From: Halomicroarcula saliterrae
GTDB lineage: Archaea; Halobacteriota; Halobacteria; Halobacteriales; Haloarculaceae
Length of the DNA: 64,000 nucleotides
Assembly: GCF_031624395.1 (NCBI RefSeq)
Contig: NZ_JAMQON010000008.1
Location: 62,001-126,000 of the forward strand
Direction: 5' to 3'
The position numbers were made by a program, and so were the translations under genes. The notes under the pieces were generated by a model, which saw only the letters and a list, made by a program, of their open reading frames with translations, was not told the origin of the DNA and did not search any database. Each line of letters opens with the position of its first letter. Within the stretch, counting starts at the first letter, position 1. Shown here one piece after another: positions 8,143 through 16,576 of the stretch.

Positions 8143-10062
8143 TTAGTGTCGGAGCAGTCGCATCCCGTTGAGGATGACGAGGAGAACGCTGGCTTCGTGG
8201 ACGAGCATCCCGGCGGCGAGCGTGACGTAACTGGTGAGCACGCCAGCGAGCAGGACGGTCACGGTCAGCACCGCGAGCCCGACGTTCTCGAGGACGTTCC
8301 AGCGCGTCGCTTTACTGAGTGTGACCGCGTACGGGATGCGTTCGAGGTCGTCGGCCATCAGCGCCATGTCCGCCGTCTCGATGGCGGTGTCCGTGCCGGC
8401 AGCGCCCATCGCGATACCGACGTCGGCGGTCGCCAGCGATGGCGCGTCGTTGATGCCATCGCCGACCATCGCAACGACGTGGCCGTCGGCCTGGTATTCT
8501 TCGATGACGGTCTGTTTGTCCTCGGGGAGGAGTTCGGCGCGGTACTCGTCGATGCCCACTTCCCCTGCGACGGCACTTGCCGTCCGCTCGTTGTCGCCGG
8601 TGAGCATCACCGTCTCGATGCCGGCATCCTGAAGCGCCGCTACGACGCCAGGAGCGGCCTCTCGAAGTTCGTCGCGCATCGCGATCACGCCGATGATGCT
8701 GCCGTCTCGCACGACGTGGACGACCGTCTCACCGCGTTCCTCGCGGCCACGGACGTACTCGGCGATGTAATCCGGGATGTCGATGCTGCGGTCGTCGAGC
8801 AGCGCTCGGTTCCCAACGACGACCTCGTGGCCGTCCGTATGGGCGACGACACCCTTGCCGGCGACCACGTCGAAGTCATCCGGATCCGGAACCGACCGGT
8901 GTTCGGCGCTCGCGGCATCGGAATGGGCGACCGCAGTTCCGCCATCGGTTGCGGCGGTCGGACGGTCGCGTGCTGCGTCGACGATGGCGTCGGCGAGGTG
9001 GTGTTCGCTTTTCTTCTCGGCAGTCGCCGCGAGCGAGATTACCTCGTCGTCGTCGACGCCAAACCCCTCGACGTCGGCGACGGTGGTCTCGCCCTTCGTG
9101 AGGGTGCCGGTCTTGTCGAAGGCAACGAGGTCGATCTTGCCGGCACGTTCGAGGTGTTCGCCACCCTTCATCAGGACTCCCGACCGGGCGGCGTTCCCGA
9201 TGGCCGAGACGATGCTGACCGGCGGTCCGATGACCAGCGCGCCCGGACAGCCGATGACCAGCAAGGTGAGCGACAGGATCGCGTTCTGCGTGACTGCGTA
9301 CGCGCCGATTGCGAGCACGATGACGGCTGGGGTGTAGTACTTCGCGAACCGGTCGATGAGACTCTCCGTGGGCGACTGGGCCTCCTGGGCCTCCTCGACG
9401 CGGCGGATGATGCGCTCGAGCGTCGTATCCGAGCCCGCACCCGTCGTCTGGACCTCCAGTGCGCCTTCCTGGTTGACCGTCCCCGCGTAGACTTCGTCAC
9501 CGTCGGTCTTGTGAACGGGCGCGCTCTCGCCGGTGACCGGGGCCTGATTGACGGCACTCTCGCCGTCGACGACGCTCCCGTCGACCGGGATCTTTCCGCC
9601 CGGTTTCACGATGACAACTTCACCCTCCTCGACGTCGCGGGCAGGTACTTCTTGGAGGTCTCCGTCGCGACGGACGGTCGCCGTGTCGGGCGTCATCTCC
9701 AGAAGTTCCTGGAGGGCCGTCCGGGTCTTCCGCATCGTCCGGCCTTCTAGGTAGCTGCCGAGGCTGAACAGGAAGACGACGGCGGCAGCTTCCCAGTATT
9801 CGCCGATGACGATGGCACCAATGGCCGCCAAGGTCACGAGCGTCTTGATGCCGAGCGTTCGGTTGGTGACCTCGTAGTAGGCGGTTTTGGCGATGTCGTA
9901 GCCGCCGATGATCGCCGCGAGGATGAGAATACCGGCACTCGCTGTATCGAAGCCGGTGAAGTGGCCGAGGCTCCAGCCGCCACCGTAGAGGAGGCCGCTG
10001 GACGCCGTGACGATGGCTTTCCGGTTCTTCCGGTAGTACTGTGTGATCGTTTGTGCGTTCAT
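8143..10062 (-). CDS. P1B-type heavy-metal ATPase with CPG motif
   Basis: A 639-residue metal-transport ATPase. The transmembrane metal motif is CPG (Cys272) where CopA has CPC and CopB has CPH. The phosphorylated Asp is at 316 ([10 protein letters not shown]), TGES precedes it, and [10 protein letters not shown] and MVGDGINDAPS complete the HAD domain. The last helix carries HEASVLLVILNGMRLL, similar to the HEGST motif of Zn/Cd/Pb pumps. It has no fused metal-binding domain; a separate HMA gene starts the operon only 4 bases away. Residues 360-395 hold a His-containing acidic insertion. The motif set suggests a divalent ion (Zn, Cd, Co or Pb) over Cu(I), but the CPG class is not well characterised. 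Confidence 0.9.
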   Translation of the reverse strand: MNAQTITQYYRKNRKAIVTASSGLLYGGGWSLGHFTGFDTASAGILILAAIIGGYDIAKTAYYEVTNRTLGIKTLVTLAAIGAIVIGEYWEAAAVVFLFSLGSYLEGRTMRKTRTALQELLEMTPDTATVRRDGDLQEVPARDVEEGEVVIVKPGGKIPVDGSVVDGESAVNQAPVTGESAPVHKTDGDEVYAGTVNQEGALEVQTTGAGSDTTLERIIRRVEEAQEAQSPTESLIDRFAKYYTPAVIVLAIGAYAVTQNAILSLTLLVIGCPGALVIGPPVSIVSAIGNAARSGVLMKGGEHLERAGKIDLVAFDKTGTLTKGETTVADVEGFGVDDDEVISLAATAEKKSEHHLADAIVDAARDRPTAATDGGTAVAHSDAASAEHRSVPDPDDFDVVAGKGVVAHTDGHEVVVGNRALLDDRSIDIPDYIAEYVRGREERGETVVHVVRDGSIIGVIAMRDELREAAPGVVAALQDAGIETVMLTGDNERTASAVAGEVGIDEYRAELLPEDKQTVIEEYQADGHVVAMVGDGINDAPSLATADVGIAMGAAGTDTAIETADMALMADDLERIPYAVTLSKATRWNVLENVGLAVLTVTVLLAGVLTSYVTLAAGMLVHEASVLLVILNGMRLLRH

Positions 10063-10066
10063 TGGT

Positions 10067-10282
10067 CTAGGCGGGCTGGGGCGTGTAGCCCTGGTTTTCG
10101 ATGGCCTGTGCGAAGGCGTCGGGGTCAGCGACGTCGTCGTCGTACTCGATCTCGACTCGGCCGGTCGTGTAGTGGACTTTCACATTCTGGACGCCGTCGA
10201 CGTTCGAGAGGGCGTGTTCAACGGTGCTCGCGCAGGTCGGGCAGTCGAAGTCCATCACACGGAGTTGGGTCGTTTCGTTCAT
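10067..10282 (-). CDS. Free HMA metal-binding domain (metallochaperone)
   Basis: A 71-residue heavy-metal-associated domain with the metal loop DFDCPTCAST, in place of the copper-type GMTCxxC. CPTC with a preceding Asp is typical of domains that feed Zn/Cd/Pb pumps, matching the CPG ATPase that follows 4 bases later. I start at ATG 10282. An upstream ATG at 10318 would add a basic 12-residue stretch and would be leaderless from a TATA-like element near 10347, so it cannot be excluded. It is divergent from the Cys-containing HTH gene at 10480. Confidence 0.85.
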   Translation of the reverse strand: MNETTQLRVMDFDCPTCASTVEHALSNVDGVQNVKVHYTTGRVEIEYDDDVADPDAFAQAIENQGYTPQPA

Positions 10283-10354
10283 CACAGTTCTACGTAGCAC
10301 CCGGACCGCCATATACATTTTTTAGATGATATGTTTGAATAGAGATATAGGTCG

Positions 10355-10368
10355 TTGGAACAGTCCAA
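10355..10368. promoter_or_regulatory. Short inverted repeat in the divergent HMA/HTH promoter
   Basis: TTGGA-ACAG-TCCAA lies just upstream of a TATA-like CTATATC (minus strand, about 10343-10350) that could drive the HMA-ATPase operon. The arms are only 5 bases, so this is a weak operator candidate. Confidence 0.3.
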
Positions 10369-10479
10369 TAGGTCGTCTAGGGCTTCGACTCGATCCGACC
10401 GCAGGCCAGTCGTCCGGTCGAAGTGCTCGACAGCAGTGTTCGCCGCTACCTTTTCCCGCACGTGTCTCACAGTCCCATT

Positions 10480-11004
10480 ATGAGCAGTTCCGGTGCCGAC
10501 CACCATCTCGACGACATCGCGATCAGGGATACCCGCGTTTCGGACGCCATCGACGAACCAATGCGAGCGATGATCCTCGACATACTGGCCGATGAGGCAC
10601 GGACGGCAGGCGAGGTTCACGACCGACTCACCGATCGAGGGATCGAGCGGACCGAAAACACCGTTCGGCACCACATCAACGAACTCCGCGATTCCGGACT
10701 CGTAGACGTCGTCCGCTTTGAGGAGGGGCGTGGCGGCACGACGAAGTACTACCACGCGAACACGATCGTCCTCTCGTACTCACTACCGGGTTCGGCTGAT
10801 GCCGCCGTGGAGGAGATGACGGATGCTATCCAGCCGCAGGTCACGGAGGCACTGAACCATCTCACGGAGGAGTACGAGGAATCTATCGAGGAGATCACAA
10901 CGGAGATGCAGCCGTGTGACCACTGTCGGAACCAGAAGTACGAGACGTACGTCCTGCTGACCGTCCTGCGGCGAGCGTTCGTCCGCGCTCAGCGGGAATC
11001 GTAA
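10480..11004 (+). CDS. ArsR-like regulator with C-terminal CxxC metal site
   Basis: A 174-residue protein from ATG 10480. Residues 20-95 are a winged helix (DEPMRAMILDILADEARTAGE, then a recognition helix in TENTVRHHINELRDSG). A helical region (about 110-145) may dimerise, and the C-terminus holds PCDHCRNQKYE, a CxxC pair likely to bind metal. It diverges from the HMA-ATPase-FmdE operon, and a TTGGA-ACAG-TCCAA repeat lies between them at 10355-10368. The likely role is metal-responsive control of that operon; the metal is unknown. Confidence 0.8.
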   Translation: MSSSGADHHLDDIAIRDTRVSDAIDEPMRAMILDILADEARTAGEVHDRLTDRGIERTENTVRHHINELRDSGLVDVVRFEEGRGGTTKYYHANTIVLSYSLPGSADAAVEEMTDAIQPQVTEALNHLTEEYEESIEEITTEMQPCDHCRNQKYETYVLLTVLRRAFVRAQRES

Positions 11005-11214
11005 GCGACGCCAGTGACTCATAACGATATTTACTGACTCGGTCCATGGTGAGAGACTCCGTTGTTGTTGGATCTTCTGGTCACCCCATTCAGGACCCGT
11101 GTTCCCCGTGTCGCGCACGATCACCCGGGTGAAACGAATTGGCAGATGAAATCGCACGCCGTGAAGAGAACGTTAACAGCGTCGATATCGTCGAAACACG
11201 AGTGATTGGGGGCG

Positions 11215-11508
11215 TTAATCGTTGTCGAGTTCGGAACCCGCGTCTCCTTCGGCGAAGATTCGCCGGGAGATGATCGTTCCGTCAGAGATGGAATCAGGTT
11301 CGTCACGGCGGACGAAGCGTTTCTTGAGAACGTCGTAGGCGAACAGACTCGCACCGATGATAACGAAGCCCCAGTGGTAGCCTCCGACGTAGATCGTCCT
11401 GTCGACGCCGTCGCCACTGCCCGGGAGATTTCCAACGCATCCGGAGAGACCTGCGATGCCGGCTCCGAGCGCAGTGAGAAACTCGCGTCGCTGTACTGTC
11501 GAGGACAT
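11215..11508 (-). CDS. Small Tat lipoprotein of unknown function
   Basis: A 97-residue protein with a Tat-like motif (RREFLTA) and a lipobox ending in SGC at residue 24. The next segment DRTIYVGGYHWGFV resembles the first strand of cupredoxins related to cytochrome oxidase subunit II, but it runs into a short hydrophobic stretch (FVIIGASLFAYDV) and a charged tail with no copper ligands. It may be a truncated cupredoxin or a single-helix lipoprotein. It follows the SHOCT gene by 9 bases, so the two are probably co-transcribed. Confidence 0.6.
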   Translation of the reverse strand: MSSTVQRREFLTALGAGIAGLSGCVGNLPGSGDGVDRTIYVGGYHWGFVIIGASLFAYDVLKKRFVRRDEPDSISDGTIISRRIFAEGDAGSELDND

Positions 11509-11517
11509 GATTGCAGA

Positions 11518-11886
11518 CTACTGCGACTCCTCGCGGGTGAGTTTCGCACGCCGTTCCTCGAACTCCTCGTCGGAGAGGTCGCCACGAGCGTACGCCACTC
11601 GGAGTTCCTCGAGTGCTCTATCGCTGGTCAGCGACGACCCGACACCACCGACGAGGCCGCGATAGAGGAGGTAGCCGATGCCGACGAGGACAACGAGCCA
11701 GACGAGCATCATTCCGATACCCCACAGCGGTGAGAGGCCGCCGGCCATGCCACCACCCCACCACCAGCCCATCATGCCCATCATCGGCATCGCGAACACC
11801 ATCATCAACAGCGGGAACAGGACGATCACCGCGAGGACGATCAGGACGATGCGGAGCAGGCCGTCGGACGTGCGCTCTTTTGACAT
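11518..11886 (-). CDS. SHOCT-domain membrane protein
   Basis: A 122-residue protein with two hydrophobic helices (about 11-40 and 53-78), the first rich in Met and Trp (MGMMGWWWGGGMAGG between them), and a C-terminal SHOCT motif (ALEELRVAYARGDLSDEEFEE). SHOCT is a short helical C-terminal domain with proposed oligomerisation roles. This is one of five SHOCT genes in the window, all on the minus strand. The Met/Gly-rich loop could bind copper. Function is unproven. Confidence 0.8.
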   Translation of the reverse strand: MSKERTSDGLLRIVLIVLAVIVLFPLLMMVFAMPMMGMMGWWWGGGMAGGLSPLWGIGMMLVWLVVLVGIGYLLYRGLVGGVGSSLTSDRALEELRVAYARGDLSDEEFEERRAKLTREESQ

Positions 11887-12012
11887 AGTGAACCACTACG
11901 GACTTCGTTGGCTGCATTCATAAAGTTGGACGGCCAGTACTGCTCCGTTGGTGGTTCCTAGGTTGGGTGGCGGCTAATACGTCGCTCTGTGTCTTGCTTG
12001 GGGCGAATCCAC

Positions 12013-12234
12013 TCAGCAGCAGTCGGGGTCGTCGGGCGACCACTCACACGCGTTGCCAGTCGTCAAGTTGTTTTCGTCCACGTAGGTCGAGAGACACGCG
12101 TAGTTGCAGAAGTAGGTCGCCGACCCGCAGTCGTCGGTACAGTCGCGCACACAGATCGGGTCGTGGTCGAAGATACGCGATCCGCAGTACGCACAGGCCT
12201 CGTCGACGTCGGGAAGTTCGACGGTTGTAAACAT
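12013..12234 (-). CDS. Small cysteine-rich zinc-binding protein
   Basis: A 73-residue protein from ATG 12234. Cysteines are paired as CAYCGSRIFDHDPIC, then CTDDCG, then YFCNYACL and a terminal DCC, suggesting one or two zinc sites with a treble-clef-like C-terminal pair, comparable to TRASH or YHS knuckles (FCNYAC). It has no signal or membrane helix. Such microproteins are common in haloarchaea and their functions are mostly unknown. It could act as a metal buffer. Confidence 0.65.
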   Translation of the reverse strand: MFTTVELPDVDEACAYCGSRIFDHDPICVRDCTDDCGSATYFCNYACLSTYVDENNLTTGNACEWSPDDPDCC

Positions 12235-12333
12235 ACCTGCGCTACGGGCACGAGCCAAAAACGCATTTCGTCAGCCGACCATGCATATACGTTGCTTCCG
12301 GGCTGTCCGCGGCGGAGGCGTGAGACGGAGCGA

Positions 12334-12498
12334 CTAGAATTCGACCGCTCCGATCATCGGTTCGCCGACACACTTCGGGCAGACATCGGTGTCGTATTCC
12401 GCCATACAGTGTCGGTGGCAGGAGACCCCGCAGTGCTCGCAGACGAACACCTCGTCGTCGCTAGCGCATTCCGAGTCACAGATGTAGCACTGAACCAT
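12334..12498 (-). CDS. RING-like zinc-finger microprotein
   Basis: A 54-residue protein from ATG 12498. It has the spacing CxxC-x12-CxxC-x4-C-x-RHC-x8-CxxC (CYIC, CEHC, CHRHC, CPKC), a cross-brace pattern like RING or PHD fingers, filling nearly the whole protein. It would be a free zinc-binding module. It lies just upstream of the other Cys-rich gene on the same strand with about 100 bases between, so they could share a transcript. Confidence 0.65.
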   Translation of the reverse strand: MVQCYICDSECASDDEVFVCEHCGVSCHRHCMAEYDTDVCPKCVGEPMIGAVEF

Positions 12499-12736
12499 GG
12501 ATACTCGAACGTTGGCTCGCAAACCGCATCAACGCTATGCTCGGCGCCTGATAGATGTCTGATTTTCATGACGGCTACCGCCCAAGTCTATCCCTGTTTG
12601 GAGACAAAATGAATGCCAAATCGTTGGCTATCCATTGCTCTCTTCGAAATACAACCCAATCTCCGGGTTCTTCGACGGGGTCAACTTTCGATTCCTAACA
12701 ACAATTCGATTGAATGAGTAGAACGTCTTTCTACGT

Positions 12737-13462
12737 ATGGAAACGACCACGGCACCCACGGAGACGGTCGGTGAGAGTAAGACGCTCGTTCGAGGCAACG
12801 CCCTCGAGAAAACCTACGGGTCACGACTCCCGTTGGGACGGTCGACGCCCGTTCTCACCGGTGCGGATATCGAGGTCCGTGCCGGCGAGATCGTCGGCAT
12901 CGTCGGCGAGAATGGGTCGGGGAAGTCGACGCTGATGAAGATTCTCGTCGGGGTTCTCGACCACGACGCGGGCACGGTCGAACGGTATGGAACCGTCGGA
13001 TGGTGTCCGCAGGAACCCCTGCTCTACGATCGGTTGACCGTCTCTGAAACCTTCCGGCTCTTCGGCGCCGGGTACGGGATGAGTCGCGAGGAGATCGACG
13101 CGGCGAAACGGCGACTGGCGGACGAACTCGACTTCGAACGGTACCTCGATTACCGAGTTGACCAGCTCAGCGGCGGGAACCGACAGAAGGTCAACCTCAG
13201 CATCGCGTTGATGCACGACCCGGACGTTCTCATGCTCGACGAACCCTACACCGGGTTCGACTGGGAGACCTACCTGCGGTTTTGGGACATGGCTCAGGAC
13301 CTCGCAGACGACGGCACTGCTGTCGTCATGATCTCTCACCTCATCGAGGAACGGAGTCGCCTCGACCGCGTCTTCGAGGTGCGGAACGGACTGGTTCACG
13401 ACGTGACCGACGACGAAACTGAGAGCGAACTCCGAAGCGACCGGGAGGGAGACGATGAATAG
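12737..13462 (+). CDS. ABC transporter ATP-binding protein
   Basis: A 241-residue ATPase with Walker A GENGSGKST (about residues 56-64), Q-loop CPQEPLLYDRLT, signature LSGGNRQKV, Walker B VLMLDEP and a switch His in SHLIEE. It belongs to the ABC-2 exporter type (drug, lipid or metal-complex export). Its stop overlaps the start of the first permease by 8 bases, so the three genes form one operon. The substrate is not evident. Confidence 0.9.
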   Translation: METTTAPTETVGESKTLVRGNALEKTYGSRLPLGRSTPVLTGADIEVRAGEIVGIVGENGSGKSTLMKILVGVLDHDAGTVERYGTVGWCPQEPLLYDRLTVSETFRLFGAGYGMSREEIDAAKRRLADELDFERYLDYRVDQLSGGNRQKVNLSIALMHDPDVLMLDEPYTGFDWETYLRFWDMAQDLADDGTAVVMISHLIEERSRLDRVFEVRNGLVHDVTDDETESELRSDREGDDE

Positions 13463-14192
13463 GTTCGCCGTGGGCATTCGATCAAACGTTAGGACGTTCC
13501 TCAGGACGCCCCTGAACGTGGTCCTCGCGCTGGTGCTGCCGCTCGTGGTCATCGAGGGGTGGGGACAGGCGATGGCGGGGCTACCGCCGATGCCGACCGT
13601 CGAGGCGATTCCGCTCGATCTCGGGCGCGTCCTCGGCGCAATCTTCGGCGTCGCCATCATCGCTGGGCTGATGGGTCTGGTCCAGATGATCAGTGCCCGG
13701 GAGGCCGACCGACGGCTCGTCCAGACCGGGTACTCGCCGAGGACGTTACTTGCGACGCGGCTGGCGACTCTCGCGGGTGTCACGATTGTCGTCGCGGGGG
13801 TGAACTTCGGGGTCCTCTGGCTGACCGTCGAACCCGAGGCACCGCTGCTCGTGTTCGCGTTCCTCGCGCTCGCGGGCGTCGTCTACGCCTTCCTCGGTGC
13901 GCTCGTCGGCGCAGTGCTTCCGCGGCTGTTCGAGGGGTCGCTCGTCGTCGTGTTCCTCGCGATGATGGACGCGTTCCTCAGTGGCGACAGCCCGCTCGCC
14001 GCGGATGTCCCCGACTTCGTCCAGTACTTCCCGCTGTATCATCCGAAAGAACTTCTCCAGTCGGCCGTCTTCGACGGCACGTTCGCGGCGGGCGACCTCG
14101 CCTTCGTTGGCGGATACGTTCTCGTGTTGCTCGTCCTCGTGACTGCCGTATTCGGTGCGACGATGCGCACGTCTGGGGGGTGGTCAGCGTGA
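13455..14192 (+). CDS. ABC-2 type permease, first subunit
   Basis: A 245-residue protein with six predicted transmembrane segments, a cytoplasmic connecting loop after helix 2 (SAREADRRLVQTGYSPR) and the ABC-2 permease layout. It starts inside the ATPase gene and its own stop overlaps the GTG start of the second permease. It is paralogous in arrangement to the next gene (compare TGYSPRTLLATR with VGYRAREVIAAR), so the exporter is probably a heterodimer. Confidence 0.85.
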   Translation: MNRFAVGIRSNVRTFLRTPLNVVLALVLPLVVIEGWGQAMAGLPPMPTVEAIPLDLGRVLGAIFGVAIIAGLMGLVQMISAREADRRLVQTGYSPRTLLATRLATLAGVTIVVAGVNFGVLWLTVEPEAPLLVFAFLALAGVVYAFLGALVGAVLPRLFEGSLVVVFLAMMDAFLSGDSPLAADVPDFVQYFPLYHPKELLQSAVFDGTFAAGDLAFVGGYVLVLLVLVTAVFGATMRTSGGWSA

Positions 14193-14941
14193 ATCGAACG
14201 GCCACGGCGTTCGGTATCGGGCTCCGGGAACACGCCCGTAACTACGTCCTCGTGGCGCTCCTGGTGATTCTCCCAGTGTCGTTCATCACGCTCGCCTTTG
14301 CGGTCACCCAGGACGTCCAAATGCCGGTCCGGACGCTCGTCGACGGCGAGACGACGACCGTGATGCGAGGGATGCCCGAGGTCCATGGCGTGATCATGAC
14401 ACCGATCACGAGCTCGTTTATCGCTGGCTTGGCCGGCCTGTTCCTGATGCGCGAGGCGAGAGATACGGACGGCCGCCTCGCGGTTGTCGGCTATCGCGCC
14501 CGCGAGGTTATCGCCGCACGGTTCGGCGTCCTCGCCGTGATCACGCTTGTCGTTGTCGGCGTTTCCGTGGGCGTGATGCTCGTTGACTTCCAGCCCGAAC
14601 AGCTGTGGTGGTTCGTCGCCGCGATGGTTGTCCTTTCAGTTACCTACGGACTTATTGGGATGCTCGTCGGCGCCGTCTTCAACCGTCTGGCCGGCCTGTG
14701 GATCATGTTGATTCTCCCGATGATCGATATCGGGCTCTTCCAGGACCCGCTGTTCGTCCAGTCGGAGCCCGAGTGGTGGATGAAACTCTTCCCCGGGTAT
14801 CATCCTGTCCGGGTGATGGTCGATACCGGACTCACGACGGACCTTGATACTGCTATGTCGCTCGGTTGGGGATTCGGCTACCTCCTATTCGTCGGACTCC
14901 TCGCTATTTGGGTGTACTACCAAGGAACTCGAACGACGTGA
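14189..14941 (+). CDS. ABC-2 type permease, second subunit
   Basis: A 250-residue six-helix permease starting at GTG 14189, which overlaps the preceding stop (GTGA). The coupling loop REARDTDGRLAVVGYRAREV mirrors that of the first permease. The extracytoplasmic loop after helix 1 is polar and includes VMRGMPEVHGVIM. It completes the ATPase-permease-permease operon. The substrate is unknown; the position within metal genes is only suggestive. Confidence 0.85.
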   Translation: MNRTATAFGIGLREHARNYVLVALLVILPVSFITLAFAVTQDVQMPVRTLVDGETTTVMRGMPEVHGVIMTPITSSFIAGLAGLFLMREARDTDGRLAVVGYRAREVIAARFGVLAVITLVVVGVSVGVMLVDFQPEQLWWFVAAMVVLSVTYGLIGMLVGAVFNRLAGLWIMLILPMIDIGLFQDPLFVQSEPEWWMKLFPGYHPVRVMVDTGLTTDLDTAMSLGWGFGYLLFVGLLAIWVYYQGTRTT

Positions 14942-15019
14942 CGACACAATCGAAAGAGGGCGACCTCCGTAGACGGACGAATTTACAGACGTCTCCCCGA
15001 AGGGGTTTGTTGACTCACC

Positions 15020-15769
15020 TCACAGATATCGGTCGTCTTGCCTGTCGTCCAACCGTTCACGACGCTGCTGGAACTCTTCTTCGTCGATCTCGCCTCGTGC
15101 GTAACGGCGTTGGAGGGTTTCCATCGCGGACGTATCACTCCGGGAAGGAGCGTCACCTCGACCCAGTGCCCAGTAGAGGAGTCCACCGATCAGTCCCAGC
15201 ATTCCGAGTGCCCCGCCGATGAAGGGGACGCCGCCCCACCCGCCCCTCGATCCGCCCATCATGCCGCCGCCGGGACCCATCATGCCGCCATCGGTACTTC
15301 CGCTGCCCTCGACGTCCGAGCCGACGGCGACGGCGCCGTTCTGGACTATCGTCTCGCTGTCGGGGACCTCGCCGTCCGGGATCGGGCTGTCTTCAGCTGG
15401 ACCGCCAGGGCTACCGACGACGATACGACCGACCATGCCGACCGTCTTGTGCGGGATACAGTAATAGTCGTACGTGCCGGGCGCCTCGAACGTGTGCTCG
15501 AAGCTCCCCTGCGAGATGGTCCCGCTGTCGAAGGCGGTGCCGTCGGCGGGAACGCGGTCCGGATAGGCCGTCGCCGAGTGGGCTCCGGCTGCGATCTCGA
15601 AGCGGACGGTCGTGCCGGGTTCGACGTGGAGTCCGATCGGGTCGAAGTAGTTGTTGCCCATCTTCACGACGGGCGTTTCCTGTGCGGCGACTGGTTGGGT
15701 GAATCCCGCACTCGTGACTGTGCTGGCACCGAGCGCTCCTAGGAACTGGCGTCTACTGTAGTCTGTCAT
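15020..15769 (-). CDS. Cupredoxin-SHOCT fusion, Tat exported
   Basis: A 249-residue fusion read from ATG 15769. It has a Tat signal (SRRQFLGALGA, probable cleavage after VAAQ), then a cupredoxin domain with ligands in AHSATAY and YYCIPHKTVGM, a Gly/Met-rich linker (GGMMGPGGGMMGG), one transmembrane helix (about 180-200) and a C-terminal SHOCT motif (METLQRRYARGEIDEEEFQ) on the inner side. This joins in one chain the two protein types that elsewhere in the cluster are separate, linking SHOCT proteins to external copper binding. It follows the thioredoxin-like gene by 19 bases. Confidence 0.85.
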   Translation of the reverse strand: MTDYSRRQFLGALGASTVTSAGFTQPVAAQETPVVKMGNNYFDPIGLHVEPGTTVRFEIAAGAHSATAYPDRVPADGTAFDSGTISQGSFEHTFEAPGTYDYYCIPHKTVGMVGRIVVGSPGGPAEDSPIPDGEVPDSETIVQNGAVAVGSDVEGSGSTDGGMMGPGGGMMGGSRGGWGGVPFIGGALGMLGLIGGLLYWALGRGDAPSRSDTSAMETLQRRYARGEIDEEEFQQRRERLDDRQDDRYL

Positions 15770-15788
15770 TGTAGCTGGTTGGCTGCTG

Positions 15789-16097
15789 TTATCCACGGAT
15801 GATGCTGGCGAGCCGGTTCGCGAGTCCGGGCGATTGCTGGCCGGCGCTCTCGATGGCAGCGTCCAGTTCGTCCCGGTCGACGATGCCGATGAACTCGTCA
15901 GTCCGCTCCCCGTTCGCATACACGAGCGTCGTTGGCGTCTTTCGGACACCGTACTCCTCGGCCGTCTCCAGATCGGTCTGGATGTCGACCTCTCGGAACT
16001 CGACATCCGGATACGCATCTTCGATGCCCTCGTTTTTCTCTCGCTGCGTTGCGCACGCTCCACAGGTCACCTGCGTGAACAGGATAACTTCCGTCAT
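15789..16097 (-). CDS. Thioredoxin-like protein
   Basis: A 102-residue thioredoxin fold with active site VTCGACATQ (CxxC at residues 12-15), cis-proline loop RKTPTTLVY and a helical C-terminal extension. It lacks a signal peptide, so it acts in the cytosol. The CGAC centre is atypical next to CGPC of true thioredoxins. It lies directly upstream of the cupredoxin-SHOCT gene and may keep metal-binding thiols reduced; that link is inference. Confidence 0.8.
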   Translation of the reverse strand: MTEVILFTQVTCGACATQREKNEGIEDAYPDVEFREVDIQTDLETAEEYGVRKTPTTLVYANGERTDEFIGIVDRDELDAAIESAGQQSPGLANRLASIIRG

Positions 16098-16220
16098 AGT
16101 AGCTAGTATGGTCTTGTGCTTTTAGCACATTTCTATCCACATCCGAAAGCTGTGAGGATCACAGATTTCGGATTCCAAGGAGGCGGACGTGAGAAACGCC
16201 GGAGGTTGGTGGTCGGACCG

Positions 16221-16574
16221 TCACTCCGAGCGTTCGAGCTTGTTCTGACGCGCCTCGAACTCTTCCTCGGTGAGATCACCACGAGCGTATGCCATACGCA
16301 GCTCCTCCATTGCAGGATTCCGCGACGACTGCGATGCCGTCACGCGACGGAAGACGAGATATCCTCCACCGAGCAGGAGGAGGAGGAAGACCAGCTGGAC
16401 GAGCATCCCGACGAGTGGCCACCAGCCGCTGGTGGTCCCGCCGTAGCCCATCATCCCGCCGTAGCCCATCATGCCACCGAACCCCATCCCCATGGTGAGC
16501 ATCGGGAGGACGATGATCGCCCCGAGGATCAGGAGCACGATAGTCGTGGTGTCGAGTTGATTGGACGAGGACAT
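16221..16574 (-). CDS. SHOCT-domain membrane protein
   Basis: A 117-residue protein with two helices (about 9-30 and 52-75) separated by a Met/Gly/Tyr repeat (GGMMGYGGMMGYGG) and ending with MEELRMAYARGDLTEEEFE. The GGMMGYG unit is tandemly duplicated. It follows DUF302 by 2 bases, a tight pair. Met-rich loops outside the membrane are typical of Cu(I) handling, but no family function is established. Confidence 0.8.
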   Translation of the reverse strand: MSSSNQLDTTTIVLLILGAIIVLPMLTMGMGFGGMMGYGGMMGYGGTTSGWWPLVGMLVQLVFLLLLLGGGYLVFRRVTASQSSRNPAMEELRMAYARGDLTEEEFEARQNKLERSE

Positions 16575-16576
16575 TG

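Noticed and set aside
8134-9750. A 538-codon open frame on the plus strand
   Set aside because: It lies fully antisense to the CPG ATPase, whose motifs are unambiguous. Long antisense frames are normal in GC-rich haloarchaeal DNA.
13559-14188. An N-terminal extension of the second ABC permease by 210 codons
   Set aside because: The extension is Arg-rich shadow of the first permease; the overlapping GTGA start at 14189 fits the operon.
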